A stretch of 64,000 nt of DNA from Psychromicrobium xiongbiense (GCF_030271165.1 NZ_JASSZH010000027.1:1-64000); one strand, 5' to 3'. Shown: positions 18,661-27,727, counted from the first letter of the stretch. The notes: generated from the sequence alone by a model not told the origin. Numbers and translations are program-made.

Positions 18661-19218
18661 ATGTCCTCGGTCGCGGAAACACTCGGGGTGGAGCGTCTGG
18701 TGGGCGTTGTGCTTGCCCTCCCGGAGCCCTATGCGACCGAACTGCGACGATGGCGAGCCTCCCTGGGGGATCCGCTGGCTGAGATCGTGCCTGCACACAT
18801 CACCCTGGTGACCACGACGCCCACCGCCAACTGGGAAGCAGTCGTGGCGCACGTGCGCGAGGTCGCCGCCGGACAAGGAGAGTTCGAGGTCACCCTGGAG
18901 GGCACCGGAAGCTTCCGTCCGGTCTCCCCGGTGGTCTATCTGAAGGTGGCACAGGGGTTCGATGACTGCCTCGCTCTGCACTCCAGGCTCCAGCAGGGGC
19001 CCCTGGAACGGACGTTGCCTTTCCCCTTTCACCCGCATGTCACGGTGGCTCATGAGATCTCCGAGCCGGCGATGGACGATGCCGAGGAGCGCTTGAGTGA
19101 CTACAGGGCCTCCTTTCGGGTGGACAGCATGGGCCTCTATGAACACGATTCGTCCGGGTTGTGGCAGTTGTGCGAGGAGCTCAGCTTTGGCGGCGCGGCA
19201 GCAGGCGCCGAGGACTGA
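18661..19218 (+). CDS. 2H phosphoesterase (2'-5' RNA ligase family)
   Basis: A 185-aa protein with two HxT motifs, PAHITLV (about residue 44) and HPHVTVAH (about residue 122), which form the active site of the LigT/2H family. Members act on 2'-5' RNA linkages or cyclic phosphates; the physiological substrate is unknown. It starts one base after trpS and is followed after 3 bp by a BrkB-like gene, so the three are an operon. Confidence 0.88.
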   Translation: MSSVAETLGVERLVGVVLALPEPYATELRRWRASLGDPLAEIVPAHITLVTTTPTANWEAVVAHVREVAAGQGEFEVTLEGTGSFRPVSPVVYLKVAQGFDDCLALHSRLQQGPLERTLPFPFHPHVTVAHEISEPAMDDAEERLSDYRASFRVDSMGLYEHDSSGLWQLCEELSFGGAAAGAED

Positions 19219-19221
19219 GCG

Positions 19222-20379
19222 GTGATGGCCGAGCCCTCAGGAACGCGACCAGAGACGGTTCCGACCGAGCCCGCCCCGGACGATCTGCTGGAACTCCAGC
19301 GCCGCCGTCGTCTCGCAGCCGTTGAACTTCACCGAGTGCATCGGGCTGCGGCGAAGGGCACTCCGGTTCCGCGCCCGGACCGGATCAAGGCCCAACTGGG
19401 TGTCCTGATGGCCCAACTGAATCTGTTCCGGCCCCTGAGGGCCTGGCAGGTCTATACGCTCCGTCACGGGCCGCTGATGGCCGCAGGCAGCTCTTACACG
19501 ATGTTCTTTTCCATTGCGGCACTGCTCGTGGCGGGCTTCTCCATTTTCGCCCTGGTCGCGGGTGGCAACACGGCGCTGCAGGACGTCGTGGTCCGGGTGG
19601 TGAACCAGTCCACACCGGGCCTGATCAACATGGGGGATGGGCGCGGCCTGGCGACGCCTGAGGAGCTGTTCTCCCATTCAGGGGGCTTCAGCCTGAGCCT
19701 GGTGATCTCCACGATCACACTGCTGGTGACCTCGCTCGGCTGGATCGCCGGGTTGCGGGAGGGTGTGCGAGGCGTCTTCGGCGCCGGGGCACTGCAGACC
19801 AACGGCGTGCTGCTCAAACTCAAGGATCTGGCCACACTGCTGCTGCTCGGTGTGGCGCTCGTGGTGACTTCCGTGCTCAGCGTCGGGACGGCCACCGCGC
19901 TGGACTGGCTTCGGCAGACGCTGAACCTGTCCCAGATCATGGAGCCCCTGACCTTTATCGCGGCGCTGGTGGTGATGCTGGCGCTGGACGTGGCTGTCTC
20001 TGCGGTGTTGTTCCGCTTCGCAGCCGCCGTCACGATGCCCCGTAAGGTGCTGTGGCAGACCGTGCTGCTGGCCGCGATCGGCTCCACCCTGCTGCGCAGC
20101 CTCTCCAGCCTGCTGCTCGCCAACGTTGCGGGGCGCAATCCGCTGCTGGCACCCTTCTCGGTGATCCTGGGCTTGTTCGTCTGGTTCTATCTGCTCTCCC
20201 AGGTCTACCTGCTGGCCACCGGCTGGGCTGCGGTAGGCACCGCCGATGTCGCCACCCGGGCCCGGGAGAAGGCGCGCCGGGAAGCGGAACTGGAGCGGTA
20301 TAGCGGTCGGGTCGACGCCGCCCGCCCGGGAGTACTGGGTCGACTGCGCGGACTCTTCCGGCGCCATCGGCCGTCCTGA
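19222..20379 (+). CDS. YihY/virulence factor BrkB family membrane protein
   Basis: A 385-aa integral membrane protein. A hydrophilic N-terminus of about 75 residues precedes about six membrane segments (roughly residues 90-115, 155-180, 195-225, 240-265, 275-300 and 310-335) and a basic tail. The segment SSYTMFFSIAALLVAGF is typical of YihY. The family is thought to be a transporter-like or envelope protein, not an RNase BN as once annotated. Start is GTG at 19222 or ATG at 19225. It ends 20 bp before the inverted 24-bp repeat pair. Confidence 0.88.
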   Translation: MMAEPSGTRPETVPTEPAPDDLLELQRRRRLAAVELHRVHRAAAKGTPVPRPDRIKAQLGVLMAQLNLFRPLRAWQVYTLRHGPLMAAGSSYTMFFSIAALLVAGFSIFALVAGGNTALQDVVVRVVNQSTPGLINMGDGRGLATPEELFSHSGGFSLSLVISTITLLVTSLGWIAGLREGVRGVFGAGALQTNGVLLKLKDLATLLLLGVALVVTSVLSVGTATALDWLRQTLNLSQIMEPLTFIAALVVMLALDVAVSAVLFRFAAAVTMPRKVLWQTVLLAAIGSTLLRSLSSLLLANVAGRNPLLAPFSVILGLFVWFYLLSQVYLLATGWAAVGTADVATRAREKARREAELERYSGRVDAARPGVLGRLRGLFRRHRPS

Positions 20380-20398
20380 CGGCTTAGGGTGCCGCGTC

Positions 20399-20422
20399 GG
20401 CGTCAAAGTCTTAAGCACTTAC
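20399..20422 (-). repeat. 24-bp repeat, copy A
   Basis: On the minus strand reads GTAAGTGCTTAAGAC then TTTGACGCC. It matches copies B and C at 22 of 24 bases each. It forms an inverted pair with copy B, 58 bp apart, between the ends of two convergent genes. Confidence 0.75.
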
Positions 20423-20480
20423 CGTTCGATGCCGCCCGGAGATCGTTGAATTCGAGGGACCTTGGTGTGAGCGCTGCTCA

Positions 20481-20504
20481 GTAAGTGCTTAAAACCTTGA
20501 CGCC
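20481..20504 (+). repeat. 24-bp repeat, copy B
   Basis: Reads GTAAGTGCTTAAAAC then CTTGACGCC. Inverted relative to copy A, so the unit 20399-20504 looks like a 106-bp element with 24-bp terminal inverted repeats. No target-site duplication is evident around it. Confidence 0.75.
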
Positions 20505-20579
20505 CCCGGGGGCATCCAACCGGAGAATGGGCTTCTGACTGGGCGTTCGTGCGCATGGGCGTAGCTGTCAGCGCTATTC

Positions 20580-20912
20580 TCAGAAGAACAGGTTCCCCGA
20601 CTTGGTGGGGTCGTTCTCTTCGAGGAACTTTCCGATCCGTTGCCACAGCGGCTTCTTTGCCGCCGCAGTCTGCTCGGGTCCGTTCGTCGCGGAAAGGTCC
20701 AACGGGGGCAGCGCTGGCGCTCGTCGCATGCTGAGAACTGCCGCGAGTTCGCGCTCGGTCAGGCTCATTGAGGCTGCCGTTTGTGCCTGACGGCGCAAGC
20801 GGCGCTCGCTGACACCGCGCATGTGCGCAAGCAGCGACCACTCATCCTGGCTGAGGATCAATTCCTCGGAGGTCGGGCCGATTGCCGACGGCATCGGCGT
20901 GACGTCGCCCAT
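20580..20912 (-). CDS. Small hypothetical protein
   Basis: A 110-aa soluble protein of unknown family. It has a GAAGGAG ribosome site 8 bases before the ATG and a coding-like codon bias, so it is probably real. The middle (about residues 25-60) is helical and rich in Arg/Glu/Leu (HMRGVSERRLRRQAQTAA), and the C-terminus (LWQRIGKFLEENDPTKSG) is amphipathic. It is convergent with the BrkB-like gene and in the same direction as sdhCDAB, which ends 132 bp upstream of its start behind a terminator. Confidence 0.7.
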   Translation of the reverse strand: MGDVTPMPSAIGPTSEELILSQDEWSLLAHMRGVSERRLRRQAQTAASMSLTERELAAVLSMRRAPALPPLDLSATNGPEQTAAAKKPLWQRIGKFLEENDPTKSGNLFF

Positions 20913-20986
20913 GTGATGGCTCCTTCGGTGGGGTGTTCACAGTCTAGATTGCTCGGTCGGTCCCATCCATGCGCTCTCACGAAAAG

Positions 20987-21029
20987 CGCCCCGCCGGACC
21001 ACCCGGAATCCGGATGCGCCGACGGGGCG
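20987..21029 (-). terminator. Intrinsic terminator of sdhCDAB
   Basis: CGCCCCG (20987-20993) pairs with CGGGGCG (21023-21029), extended inside by further GC pairs. Read on the minus strand it is followed by CTTTTCG. It lies 16 bp past the sdhB stop codon. Confidence 0.8.
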
Positions 21030-21044
21030 TCGTTCAGAGAATGG

Positions 21045-21857
21045 TCAGACCCGACGACTCAGGATCGCCTGCTTCACCTCGGAGATCGCCTGGGTGATCT
21101 GGATGCCGCGTGGGCACGCCTCGGAGCAGTTGAAGGTCGTCCGGCAGCGCCACACGCCCTCTTTGTCGTTGAGGATATCCAGGCGCATATCCCCGGCATC
21201 ATCGCGCGAATCGAAGATGAAGCGGTGCGCATTGACGATGGCGGCCGGGCCGAAATACTGGCCGTCGGTCCAGAACACGGGGCAGCTGGAGGTGCAGGCG
21301 GCGCACAGGATGCACTTGGTCGTGTCATCGAAGCGGGCGCGCTCCTCAGCGGACTGTAGGCGTTCCTTGGTGGGCTCGTGGCCCTTGGAGATCAGGAACG
21401 GCATGACCTCGCGGTAGGACTGGAAGAAGGGCTCCATGTCCACGATGAGGTCCTTCTCGATCGGCAGGCCCTTGATCGGCTCGACGATGATCGGCTTCTT
21501 GGTGTCCAGATCCTTGAGCAGGGTCTTGCAGGCCAGCCGGTTGCGGCCGTTGATCCGCATGGCATCGGATCCGCAGACGCCGTGGGCGCAGGAGCGGCGG
21601 AAGGACAACGTGCCGTCGTACTCCCACTTCACCTTGTGCAGGGCGTCCAGCACGCGATCCGTGCCGTACATCGTGAGGTTCCACTCATCCCAGTGCGGCT
21701 CGGCGCCCTCGGGGGTCTCTGCCTCCGGGTTGTAGCGGCGCACTTTCAGGGTGATGTTGAACGTGGGGATCTCTCCGCCACCACCCATGCCCTCAGGCAG
21801 AACAATCTTGGACGCCGGCTCCGGAGCGGTCTCGGCGGTCTCGATCGTGGATGTCAT
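21045..21857 (-). CDS. sdhB: Succinate dehydrogenase iron-sulfur subunit
   Basis: Carries electrons from the flavoprotein to the membrane anchor in complex II. The 270-aa protein has the 2Fe-2S ligands in RRSCAHGVCGSDAM and RLAC, the 4Fe-4S set CILCAACTSSCP and the 3Fe-4S set NCSEACPRGI. An N-terminal stretch of about 30 residues before the ferredoxin domain is longer than in E. coli, normal for actinobacteria. Its start overlaps the sdhA stop by one base. Last gene of sdhCDAB. Confidence 0.97.
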   Translation of the reverse strand: MTSTIETAETAPEPASKIVLPEGMGGGGEIPTFNITLKVRRYNPEAETPEGAEPHWDEWNLTMYGTDRVLDALHKVKWEYDGTLSFRRSCAHGVCGSDAMRINGRNRLACKTLLKDLDTKKPIIVEPIKGLPIEKDLIVDMEPFFQSYREVMPFLISKGHEPTKERLQSAEERARFDDTTKCILCAACTSSCPVFWTDGQYFGPAAIVNAHRFIFDSRDDAGDMRLDILNDKEGVWRCRTTFNCSEACPRGIQITQAISEVKQAILSRRV

Positions 21858-23644
21858 CAGTACTTCCTCACCATCGGCTCATAGCGGGTGAAAACAACCG
21901 GCTTGGTGTCCAGCCGGATGCCAGCAATATGTTCGGTCTCGGCGGCATCGTCCAGGTACGCCATGGAGTGCTTCATGAACTTGATGTCATCGCGCTCCGG
22001 GAAGTCCTCGCGGAAGTGACCGCCGCGGGACTCTTCGCGGTGCAGCGCCGCCACCGTCATGACCTTGGCGAGCTCCAGCAGGAAGCCCAACTCGACGGCC
22101 TCGAGGAGGTCCAGGTTGAAGCGCTTGCCCTTGTCCTGCACGGTGATCCGCGTGTACCGCTCCTCCAGAGCGGCGATGTCGGTCAATGCCCGGTCCAGGG
22201 TCTCTGCGGAACGGAACACCTGCATATTGGCGTCCATCGTGTCCTGCAGATCCTTGCGGATCGCGGCGACCTTCTCGGTGCCGGAGGAGGTCCGCACGTG
22301 GTCCAGCAGGCCCAGCGTGTAGGCCTCCGGATCCTCCGGCAGATCCACGAAGTCAGCGGTCTTGGAGTACTCGGCGGCGGCGATGCCGGCCCGCTTGCCG
22401 AAGACGTTGATGTCCAGCAGCGAGTTGGTGCCGAGACGGTTGGAACCGTGCACCGAGACGCAGGCGACCTCACCCGCAGCGTAGAGGCCAGGGATCACGG
22501 TCTCGTTATCCTGCAGAACCTCGGCCTGGATGTTGGTCGGGATGCCGCCCATGGCGTAGTGCGCAGTCGGGAACACCGGCACGGGTTCCGTGAAGGGCTC
22601 CACGCCGAGGTAGGTGCGGGCGAATTCGGTGATATCGGGCAGCTTCGCCTCGATATGAGCCGGTTCCAGGTGGGTCAGGTCCAGCAGCACGTAGTCCTTG
22701 TTCGGGCCACAGCCACGGCCCTCGCGGACCTCGTTCGCCATCGAGCGGGCGACGATGTCACGGGGCGCCAGGTCCTTGATGGTGGGGGCGTAGCGCTCCA
22801 TGAAACGCTCACCTTCGGAGTTACGGAGGATCGCGCCTTCGCCGCGGGCGGCTTCGGAGAGCAGGATGCCCAGGCCGGCCAGACCGGTCGGATGGAACTG
22901 GAAGAACTCCATGTCCTCCAGCGGAATGCCGCGGCGGAAGGCGATGGCCATGCCGTCACCGGTGAGGGTGTGGGCGTTGGAGGTGGTCTTGAAGACCTTG
23001 CCGGCACCGCCGGAGGCGAAGACCACGCTCTTGGCCTGGAAGACGTGCAGTTCACCGGAGGCCAGATCGTAGCTGACCACGCCGGCAACGCGCTTCTGCA
23101 GATAGGTGGTGCCGTCCTCGCGGACGGCCTCTTCCTCGACCGTGAGCAGATCGAGCACGTAGTACTCGTTGTAGAACTCCACGTTGTGCTTGACGCAGTT
23201 TTGGTAGAGCGTCTGCAGGATCATATGACCGGTGCGGTCTGCGGCGTAGCAGGCGCGGCGAACCGGCGCCTTGCCGTGATCACGCGTGTGGCCACCGAAG
23301 CGGCGCTGGTCGATGCGGCCCTCCGGGGTGCGGTTGAAGGGCAGGCCCATCTTTTCCAGGTCCAGCACGGCGTCGATGGCTTCTTTGGCCATCACCTCTG
23401 CGGCATCCTGGTCCACCAGGTAGTCGCCACCCTTGACAGTGTCAAAGGTGTGCCATTCCCAGTTGTCCTCTTCCACGTTCGCCAGGGCCGCACACATACC
23501 ACCCTGGGCGGCACCGGTGTGGGAGCGCGTGGGGTAGAGCTTAGTCAGCACCGCAGTGCGGGCGCGCTGGCCAGACTCGATGGCCGCGCGCATGCCTGCT
23601 CCTCCCGCACCGACGATCACGACGTCGTACTTGTGAACCTGCAT
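21857..23644 (-). CDS. sdhA: Succinate dehydrogenase flavoprotein subunit
   Basis: Catalytic subunit of complex II (595 aa), oxidising succinate to fumarate with covalently bound FAD. FAD motif DVVIVGAGGAGMRAAIE at the N-terminus; the FAD-linked histidine is in TRSHTGAAQGG (about residue 42); substrate residues occur in the conserved HPTGLAG segment and GSNRLGTNSLLD. AAGGAGCG precedes the ATG. It is preceded by sdhD with a 95-bp gap, the widest in the operon, and overlaps sdhB. Confidence 0.97.
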   Translation of the reverse strand: MQVHKYDVVIVGAGGAGMRAAIESGQRARTAVLTKLYPTRSHTGAAQGGMCAALANVEEDNWEWHTFDTVKGGDYLVDQDAAEVMAKEAIDAVLDLEKMGLPFNRTPEGRIDQRRFGGHTRDHGKAPVRRACYAADRTGHMILQTLYQNCVKHNVEFYNEYYVLDLLTVEEEAVREDGTTYLQKRVAGVVSYDLASGELHVFQAKSVVFASGGAGKVFKTTSNAHTLTGDGMAIAFRRGIPLEDMEFFQFHPTGLAGLGILLSEAARGEGAILRNSEGERFMERYAPTIKDLAPRDIVARSMANEVREGRGCGPNKDYVLLDLTHLEPAHIEAKLPDITEFARTYLGVEPFTEPVPVFPTAHYAMGGIPTNIQAEVLQDNETVIPGLYAAGEVACVSVHGSNRLGTNSLLDINVFGKRAGIAAAEYSKTADFVDLPEDPEAYTLGLLDHVRTSSGTEKVAAIRKDLQDTMDANMQVFRSAETLDRALTDIAALEERYTRITVQDKGKRFNLDLLEAVELGFLLELAKVMTVAALHREESRGGHFREDFPERDDIKFMKHSMAYLDDAAETEHIAGIRLDTKPVVFTRYEPMVRKY

Positions 23645-23739
23645 GCTTCGCTCCTTGGCGGGTCGAACGGTGGTACCTGGCGTGGTCGGATCAGCTCTGC
23701 TGAGGGCCGCCCAGGCGGATGTGAATAGTAGAGATGCCC

Positions 23740-24186
23740 TTAGCGGACCGGGCAGAAATCGGGAAGGTTGGCGGCGCCGGGGATGCAGGGGTCAAAGGTG
23801 AAGATGACCAGGGTTCCCAGAGTGACGACCACGATGGCGGCCAGGAAGAGCAGAGTCTTCAGCGTGACGCGGGTGGCGTTCTTCTCGGCGTAGTCGTTGA
23901 TGATGGTGCGTACGCCGTTCGTACCGTGCAGCATGGCCAGCCACAGCATCAGCAGATCCCAGACCTGCCAGAACGGGCTGGACCACTTACCGGCGACGAA
24001 GGCGAAATCGATCTGGTGTACGCCCTCGCCCGCCATCAGGTTGACGAACAGGTGGCCGAAGATCAGTACGACCAGAACCACGCCCGAGAGGCGCATGAAC
24101 AGCCAGGCGAACATCTCGAAGTTCGAGCCCTTGGTGCCGTTCCGCTGGTAGTTGACCCGGCTGCGCGGGCTTTCAATCGTCGTCAT
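23740..24186 (-). CDS. sdhD: Succinate dehydrogenase membrane anchor subunit
   Basis: Hydrophobic membrane anchor (148 aa) that with SdhC binds heme and quinone. Three membrane segments are visible at about residues 33-55, 70-95 and 110-135. HGTNGVRTIINDY is the conserved anchor motif with a candidate heme-ligand histidine. The start at 24186 has GGGAGG upstream; a frame extension of 11 codons upstream runs into sdhC. Starts 1 bp after the sdhC stop. Confidence 0.93.
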   Translation of the reverse strand: MTTIESPRSRVNYQRNGTKGSNFEMFAWLFMRLSGVVLVVLIFGHLFVNLMAGEGVHQIDFAFVAGKWSSPFWQVWDLLMLWLAMLHGTNGVRTIINDYAEKNATRVTLKTLLFLAAIVVVTLGTLVIFTFDPCIPGAANLPDFCPVR

Positions 24187-24187
24187 C

Positions 24188-24580
24188 TCAGTGACCTCCC
24201 CAGAGCGGTGCAAGCACAATGCTCAGTTGGCGAATCAGGAACGGCACCATCACGACGACCCAGAGGCCGAGTGCTCCCCAGAGCAGCTGACGCTGGTACT
24301 TGGGGCCCTTCTTCCAGAAGTCCACCAGAATCAGGCGCAGGCCGTTGAAGGCGTGGAAGACGATGGCGGCCACCAGTGCGGCTTCGCCCACGCCCATCAG
24401 GGGGTTTTTGTAGGTGCCGATGACGGCGTCGTATGCCTCGGGCGAGACGCGCACCAGAGAGGTGTCCAGCACGTGAACCAACAGGAAGAAGAAAATCACC
24501 ACACCGGTGACTCGATGGCCGACCCACGACCACATGCCTTCATGGCCGCGGTAGAGGGTGCCAGCTGGTTTTGTCGGCAC
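24188..24580 (-). CDS. sdhC: Succinate dehydrogenase cytochrome b556 subunit
   Basis: Cytochrome b subunit of complex II (130 aa with the GTG at 24580). Motifs GHRVTGVVIFFFLLVHVLD and IVFHAFNGLRLILVDFW contain the quinone-pocket and heme-ligand histidines; three membrane segments follow the usual order. The open frame reaches 24688, but CGGAGG lies directly upstream of the GTG and the N-terminus PTKPAGTLYRG is typical for Micrococcales, so the shorter form is chosen. First gene of sdhCDAB. Confidence 0.93.
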   Translation of the reverse strand: MPTKPAGTLYRGHEGMWSWVGHRVTGVVIFFFLLVHVLDTSLVRVSPEAYDAVIGTYKNPLMGVGEAALVAAIVFHAFNGLRLILVDFWKKGPKYQRQLLWGALGLWVVVMVPFLIRQLSIVLAPLWGGH

Positions 24581-24712
24581 TGATAAACCTCCGGGTGTTT
24601 GGACGGCATCCGCTGTGTCCCGGCTCGCTGATGAGTGCGAACCTTGCCGGTTGCCAGAGCTCAGCCAGTCACGCTGACTCAGCCCCAAATTTAGGCTTCG
24701 CTCACAGCTTAC

Positions 24713-24731
24713 TCAACTTAGCCTACCCTTG
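24713..24731. promoter_or_regulatory. Possible DtxR/IdeR iron box upstream of sdhCDAB
   Basis: On the minus strand the 19 bases around TAGGCTAA match the DtxR/IdeR consensus at about 13 positions. It lies about 135 bp upstream of the sdhC GTG. Iron control of sdh by DtxR is known in Corynebacterium; here it is a weak sequence match only. Confidence 0.35.
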
Positions 24732-24848
24732 CTGAGTGGCCCGGATCACTTTATTGGCGCGGTTCTTGCCCTACAGGCCGTGAGTGGGATATGGATCACC
24801 ACGGTCATGTCCCACCGGAGACAGGGTGGTCGGCTAGAGTGAGCGCCA

Positions 24849-26027
24849 ATGAATACGCATCATGCTTCTGAAAACGGTGTACCGCTCAGTGCCGCGCAGG
24901 GGGAGGCGTTGGCCTCGTTTCATGCGGTGATTCCGGCGGGCGGCGTCGGCACCCGGCTGTGGCCGCTCTCGCGCGCGGGCGCGCCGAAGTTTCTGCATGA
25001 CCTTACCGGATCGGGCAGCACTCTGCTGCGGTCCACCTATGATCGACTGACTCCGCTCGCGGGCGAGCGGATGATGGTCGTCACCGGTGTGGCTCATCGA
25101 CAGGCGGTCTGCGGTCAGCTGCCGGAGGTGCCGGATTCCGAGTTGGTGCTCGAAAGCGAACCCAAAGACTCTGCGGCCGCGATCGGACTGGCCGCCGCGA
25201 TTCTCTATGAGCGGGATCCGAAGATCATCATGGGATCCTTCGCTGCGGACCACGTGATCAGCCCGGATGACGTCTTTCAGCAGGCTGTCCACGAGGCTAT
25301 TCTGACGGCGGCACCCTCCGAGGCTGCCCCTGCGGGCCGGATCGTCACGATCGGCATCGAGCCCACGCATGCCTCCACCGGCTTCGGGTACATCCGTACC
25401 GGTGACCAGCTGGAGGTTACCGGTGCACCGCACGCCCATGCAGTGGCGGAGTTCGTGGAGAAGCCGGACCAGACGACGGCGGACCGGTACATCGAGGAGG
25501 GCGGCTACCACTGGAATGCCGGGATGTTTGTGGCTCCTGTGGCGCTCATGCTGAAGCACCTGGCCAATAATGAACCGAAGCTGTATGCCGGACTGACCGA
25601 GATCGCACAGGCCTGGGATACTGAGGAACGCGATGAGGTGACGGCCCGGATCTGGCCGACCCTGCCCAAGATCGCGATCGATTACGCGGTGGCGGAGCCG
25701 GCAGCAGCCGCCGGGGATGTGGCGGTGATTCCCGCTGCCTTCCGCTGGGATGACGTCGGTGACTTTGCCGCCATCGGACGCCTCAACAGCGCCAAGGACA
25801 CGGAGAACGTGACCGTTCTGGGCGAAGGTGCGCGCCGGGTGTTCACTGAGAACGCCTCCGGCGTCGTCGTCACCGACACCAAGCGCGTTATCGCCCTGAT
25901 CGGCATTAGTGATGTGGTGATCGTGGATACCCCCGATGCGCTGCTCGTGACCACGACGGAACATGCCCAGCGGGTCAAGGCTGCCGTAGAGAGCCTCAAG
26001 GCCTCCGGCGATGTGGACGTGCTCTGA
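24849..26027 (+). CDS. manC: Mannose-1-phosphate guanylyltransferase
   Basis: Makes GDP-mannose from mannose-1-phosphate and GTP for glycan and glycolipid synthesis. The 392-aa protein has the nucleotidyltransferase signature PAGGVGTRLWPLSR (about residues 29-42) and the sugar-phosphate motif FVEKPD; the C-terminal isomerase (type II PMI) domain of bifunctional enzymes is absent, so it is monofunctional. Start ATG at 24849 with a -10-like TAGAGT about 8 bp upstream, so a leaderless message is possible. The TPR gene follows after 2 bp. Confidence 0.93.
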   Translation: MNTHHASENGVPLSAAQGEALASFHAVIPAGGVGTRLWPLSRAGAPKFLHDLTGSGSTLLRSTYDRLTPLAGERMMVVTGVAHRQAVCGQLPEVPDSELVLESEPKDSAAAIGLAAAILYERDPKIIMGSFAADHVISPDDVFQQAVHEAILTAAPSEAAPAGRIVTIGIEPTHASTGFGYIRTGDQLEVTGAPHAHAVAEFVEKPDQTTADRYIEEGGYHWNAGMFVAPVALMLKHLANNEPKLYAGLTEIAQAWDTEERDEVTARIWPTLPKIAIDYAVAEPAAAAGDVAVIPAAFRWDDVGDFAAIGRLNSAKDTENVTVLGEGARRVFTENASGVVVTDTKRVIALIGISDVVIVDTPDALLVTTTEHAQRVKAAVESLKASGDVDVL

Positions 26028-26029
26028 GC

Positions 26030-26515
26030 GTGGAGCCCATTGCGGACCAGCTCGAGGACCTGTGGGATCGCTTCGATGCGCTCGAGGCGCCGGAGTTCAG
26101 TGGACTGTTGGAATCCCTGCTGGCGCAGCTTCCAGAAGGTGACCCGCGGATCGCCTTTGAGCGGGGCGGTTTTCAGGACGCCACCGACCACCCGGTGGAG
26201 GCTGTTGAGCTCTACCGGCAGGCGCTCTCCGAGGGTCTGAGTGGTGCGCCACGGCGGCAGGCGGTCATCCAGCTGGCCAGTTCGCTGCGCAATCTGGGTG
26301 AGCTGGTGGAGTCGGAAGCACTGTTGCGTGCAGAGTTGGAACATCCTGTCGATGAGTACACCAGTGCCATCCAGGCCTTCCTCGCCCTGGTGCTCGGCTC
26401 TCGGGGTAGGGACCAGGAGGGGTTGTCGGTGGCATTGACGGCGCTGATACCGCATGTGACGCAGTATCAGACGTCGTTGACGCACTATGTGCAGGAAATG
26501 TCCTCCCGTCGATAG
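26030..26515 (+). CDS. Tetratricopeptide-repeat protein
   Basis: A 161-aa soluble helical protein. It reads as three to four degenerate TPR helices: PRIAFERGGFQDATDHPVEA, APRRQAVIQLASSLRNLGEL and the following DEYTSAIQAFLALVLGSRGR segment show the alternating small/large residue pattern. TPR proteins bind partners; no enzyme function is expected. It starts at GTG 26030, 2 bp after manC, so it is translationally linked to GDP-mannose synthesis, but the partner is unknown. Confidence 0.8.
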   Translation: MEPIADQLEDLWDRFDALEAPEFSGLLESLLAQLPEGDPRIAFERGGFQDATDHPVEAVELYRQALSEGLSGAPRRQAVIQLASSLRNLGELVESEALLRAELEHPVDEYTSAIQAFLALVLGSRGRDQEGLSVALTALIPHVTQYQTSLTHYVQEMSSRR

Positions 26516-26524
26516 AGTTTCGGT

Positions 26525-27727
26525 GTGCGTCATTACACTCCGGAAGCCGAACCCACCCCCACCGTAGAACCGTGGCTGGAGCCCCTGCTTCCCGAACTGC
26601 TCGAATTCCGGCGTGATCTGCACCAGCACCCGGAGCTCTCCGGCAAGGAGATGCGCACCACGGACAAAATCATGGAGCGTCTGGTGGCAGCCGGTCTGAA
26701 CCCGCGCCGGTTGGAGACCACCGGCGTCGTGGTGGATATCGGTCAGGGCCCCATCGCCACCGCGCTGCGCGGGGATATCGATGCGCTGCCGGTACTGGAG
26801 GAGACCGGGCTGCCGTTCGAATCCGTGAACCGAGGGGTGGCCCACGCCTGCGGGCACGATGTGCACACCACCACCATGCTCGGCATCGCCCTGGTGCTGG
26901 CCAGCATGAATGCTCAGGAGCCCCTCGCCGGCACCGTGCGGATCATTTTCCAGCCTGCGGAGGAGATGCTGCCCGGAGGGGCGTTGGAGTGCATCGCTCA
27001 GGGCGTGCTCGATGGCGTTCCCCGGATTCTTGCCCTGCACTGCGATCCGCGCATCCAGCTGGGCAAGATCGGCACCCGGATCGGCCCGATCACCTCTGCC
27101 TCGGACACGATCAAAATCGAGCTCACCGGCCGGGGAGGGCATACCTCCCGACCGCACGTCACCGAGGATCTGGTCTTCGCACTGGCCGAAATCGCCGTCA
27201 GCGTTCCTGCGGTGCTTTCCCGCCGGGTGGATGCGCGCAGCGCGGTGTCCATGGTCTGGGGCCAGATCCATGCCGGTGCGGCGCCGAACGCGATCCCGGC
27301 CAGCGGCTACATGGCCGGGACAATGCGGTGCCTGGACCGGGAAGCCTGGCATGCTGCCGGCGAGCTGCTCGACGAGGTGGTCCAGCAGGTCGCGGCCCCC
27401 TATGGCGTGGATGTCCATCTGGAGCATGTGCGGGGGGTGCCACCGGTGGTCAATTCCGAGCATGAGACGGCGTTGATCGAGGCTGCAGCCCGTGCCGAGT
27501 TGGGTGAGGATGCCGTGGTGCTGACCCCGCAGTCGATGGGTGGGGAGGACTTCGCCTGGTTCCTCCAGGACATCCCCGGCGCCATGATGCGTCTCGGTAC
27601 CCATGTGACCGGGGGAGAGGTCTACGACCTGCATCGCGGGGACTACATCGTGGACGAGGCTGCCCTGGGCTACGGCATCAGGGTCCTCGCTGCGACCGCC
27701 CTGAGGACCCTGCGCGACCTGGGCTGA
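26525..27727 (+). CDS. M20-family amidohydrolase/peptidase
   Basis: Metal-dependent hydrolase (400 aa) that removes N-acyl groups from amino acids or related amides. The zinc motif is in HACGHDVHTTTML (about residue 105), with the conserved catalytic Glu in FQPAEEMLPGGA, and the dimerisation domain follows (about residues 190-300). It resembles hippurate hydrolases and N-acyl-L-amino acid amidohydrolases (AmhX/HipO). GTG start at 26525 after a short 9-bp gap from the TPR gene. Confidence 0.9.
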   Translation: MRHYTPEAEPTPTVEPWLEPLLPELLEFRRDLHQHPELSGKEMRTTDKIMERLVAAGLNPRRLETTGVVVDIGQGPIATALRGDIDALPVLEETGLPFESVNRGVAHACGHDVHTTTMLGIALVLASMNAQEPLAGTVRIIFQPAEEMLPGGALECIAQGVLDGVPRILALHCDPRIQLGKIGTRIGPITSASDTIKIELTGRGGHTSRPHVTEDLVFALAEIAVSVPAVLSRRVDARSAVSMVWGQIHAGAAPNAIPASGYMAGTMRCLDREAWHAAGELLDEVVQQVAAPYGVDVHLEHVRGVPPVVNSEHETALIEAAARAELGEDAVVLTPQSMGGEDFAWFLQDIPGAMMRLGTHVTGGEVYDLHRGDYIVDEAALGYGIRVLAATALRTLRDLG

